Shown here: one piece after another, positions 15,356-15,562 of the stretch
Layout: every line of letters starts with the position of its first letter
Numbering within the stretch: the stretch's first letter is position 1
DNA from: an uncultured Collinsella sp.
GTDB taxonomy: Bacteria > Actinomycetota > Coriobacteriia > Coriobacteriales > Coriobacteriaceae
Direction: 5' to 3'
DNA: 15,562 nt
Assembly (NCBI GenBank): GCA_959606065.1
Contig: CAUHHV010000031.1
Location: 1 to 15,562, forward strand
Notes under the pieces: model-generated
Told to the model about the DNA's origin: nothing
What the model saw: the letters and a program-made list of their open reading frames with translations, nothing else
The model's database searches: none
Position numbers and translations under genes: made by a program

Positions 15356-15398
15356 AAACCGCCCCGTCCTCTGTAGAGGACGGGGCGGTTTGTCTTTT
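15356..15398. terminator. Bidirectional terminator between the LCP operon and pepT
   Basis: AAACCGCCCCGTCCTC (15356-15371) pairs perfectly with GAGGACGGGGCGGTTT (15376-15391) around the tetraloop TGTA. The + strand continues TTTGTCTTTT and the - strand ends in TTTTTGAT, so it can stop transcription from both sides. It lies 18 to 25 bases after the pepT stop, as expected for its own terminator, and backs up the LCP terminator. Confidence 0.9.
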
Positions 15399-15416
15399 AG
15401 GCTTGAGCGGCCAGGC

Positions 15417-15562
15417 TTATGCAAAGCGGGCGACGAGCTCCTGGAGCACGTCGGTCATCTTGACGAGCGAACTGACCGGGACAAACTCGTTGACGCCGTG
15501 GTAGCAATAGCCGCCGGTGGAAAGGTTGGGGCAGGGCAGACCGCGGAACGACAGCTGCGCGC
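15417..15562 (-). CDS. pepT: Peptidase T (tripeptide aminopeptidase), C-terminal fragment
   Basis: Peptidase T is a cytoplasmic zinc metallopeptidase (M20 family) that removes the N-terminal residue of tripeptides. Only the last 47 residues are inside the window; the gene runs off the right edge on the - strand. The fragment contains RGLPCPNLSTGGYCYHGVNE, which matches the C-terminal PepT signature of the type RG-x-PNL-x-TGG-x-x-x-HG-x-x-EF, with the metal-ligand histidine (His379 of the E. coli enzyme) at fragment residue 21. FVPVSSLVKM and the final helix LQELVARFA complete the fold. It converges on the LCP operon with a shared double terminator between them. Other M20 peptidases are less likely given the NLSTGG..HG pattern. 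Confidence 0.82.
   Translation of the reverse strand, partial: AQLSFRGLPCPNLSTGGYCYHGVNEFVPVSSLVKMTDVLQELVARFA

Overview
The window looks like a chromosomal housekeeping region of a high-GC Gram-positive bacterium. The gene content, GC-rich third codon positions, actinobacterial-style ATP synthase b subunit, LytR-CpsA-Psr protein and typical bacterial F-type atp operon order suggest Actinomycetota, most likely a gut Coriobacteriia such as Collinsella. That assignment is inference from sequence style; no marker gene or database search backs it.

Left part (1-5388, all + strand). A possible C-terminal scrap of an upstream gene (3-83) is followed by prmC, the release-factor glutamine methyltransferase, which carries a very large acidic insertion. 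Next comes a compact hicAB toxin-antitoxin module with its own AT-rich promoter and a palindromic operator candidate. It separates prmC from the tsaC/Sua5-family tRNA-modification gene, which is often its neighbour in other bacteria. tsaC is followed after 13 bases by glpK (glycerol kinase), and then by upp (uracil phosphoribosyltransferase) after a 122-base gap.

Middle part (5582-12629, + strand). A strong promoter (TTGTAC, 16 bases, TACAAT) drives a complete F-type ATP synthase operon in the order atpI-like, atpB, atpE, atpF, atpH, atpA, atpG, atpD, atpC. Most genes overlap or nearly touch, which points to translational coupling. The exception is atpE, which has a 123-base leader and an almost perfect Shine-Dalgarno sequence, as expected for the multicopy c subunit. 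The operon ends in a strong intrinsic terminator. Unusual details are a probable cleavable signal peptide on the b subunit, a roughly 12-residue insertion in alpha, and a very short c subunit that lacks the known Na+ ligands.

Right part (12643-15562). murA (peptidoglycan precursor synthesis) starts 14 bases after the atp terminator and is followed after 12 bases by a LytR-CpsA-Psr phosphotransferase gene, a small cell-wall operon. It ends in an intrinsic terminator. A second, bidirectional terminator then faces the 3' end of a convergent gene that encodes the C-terminus of peptidase T.

I found no rRNA, tRNA, CRISPR array, insertion sequence or phage gene, and no convincing multi-gene novel system. 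What deserves a second look is the set of lineage-type insertions in conserved proteins (PrmC, TsaC, AtpA, AtpF) and the hicAB insertion with its operator.
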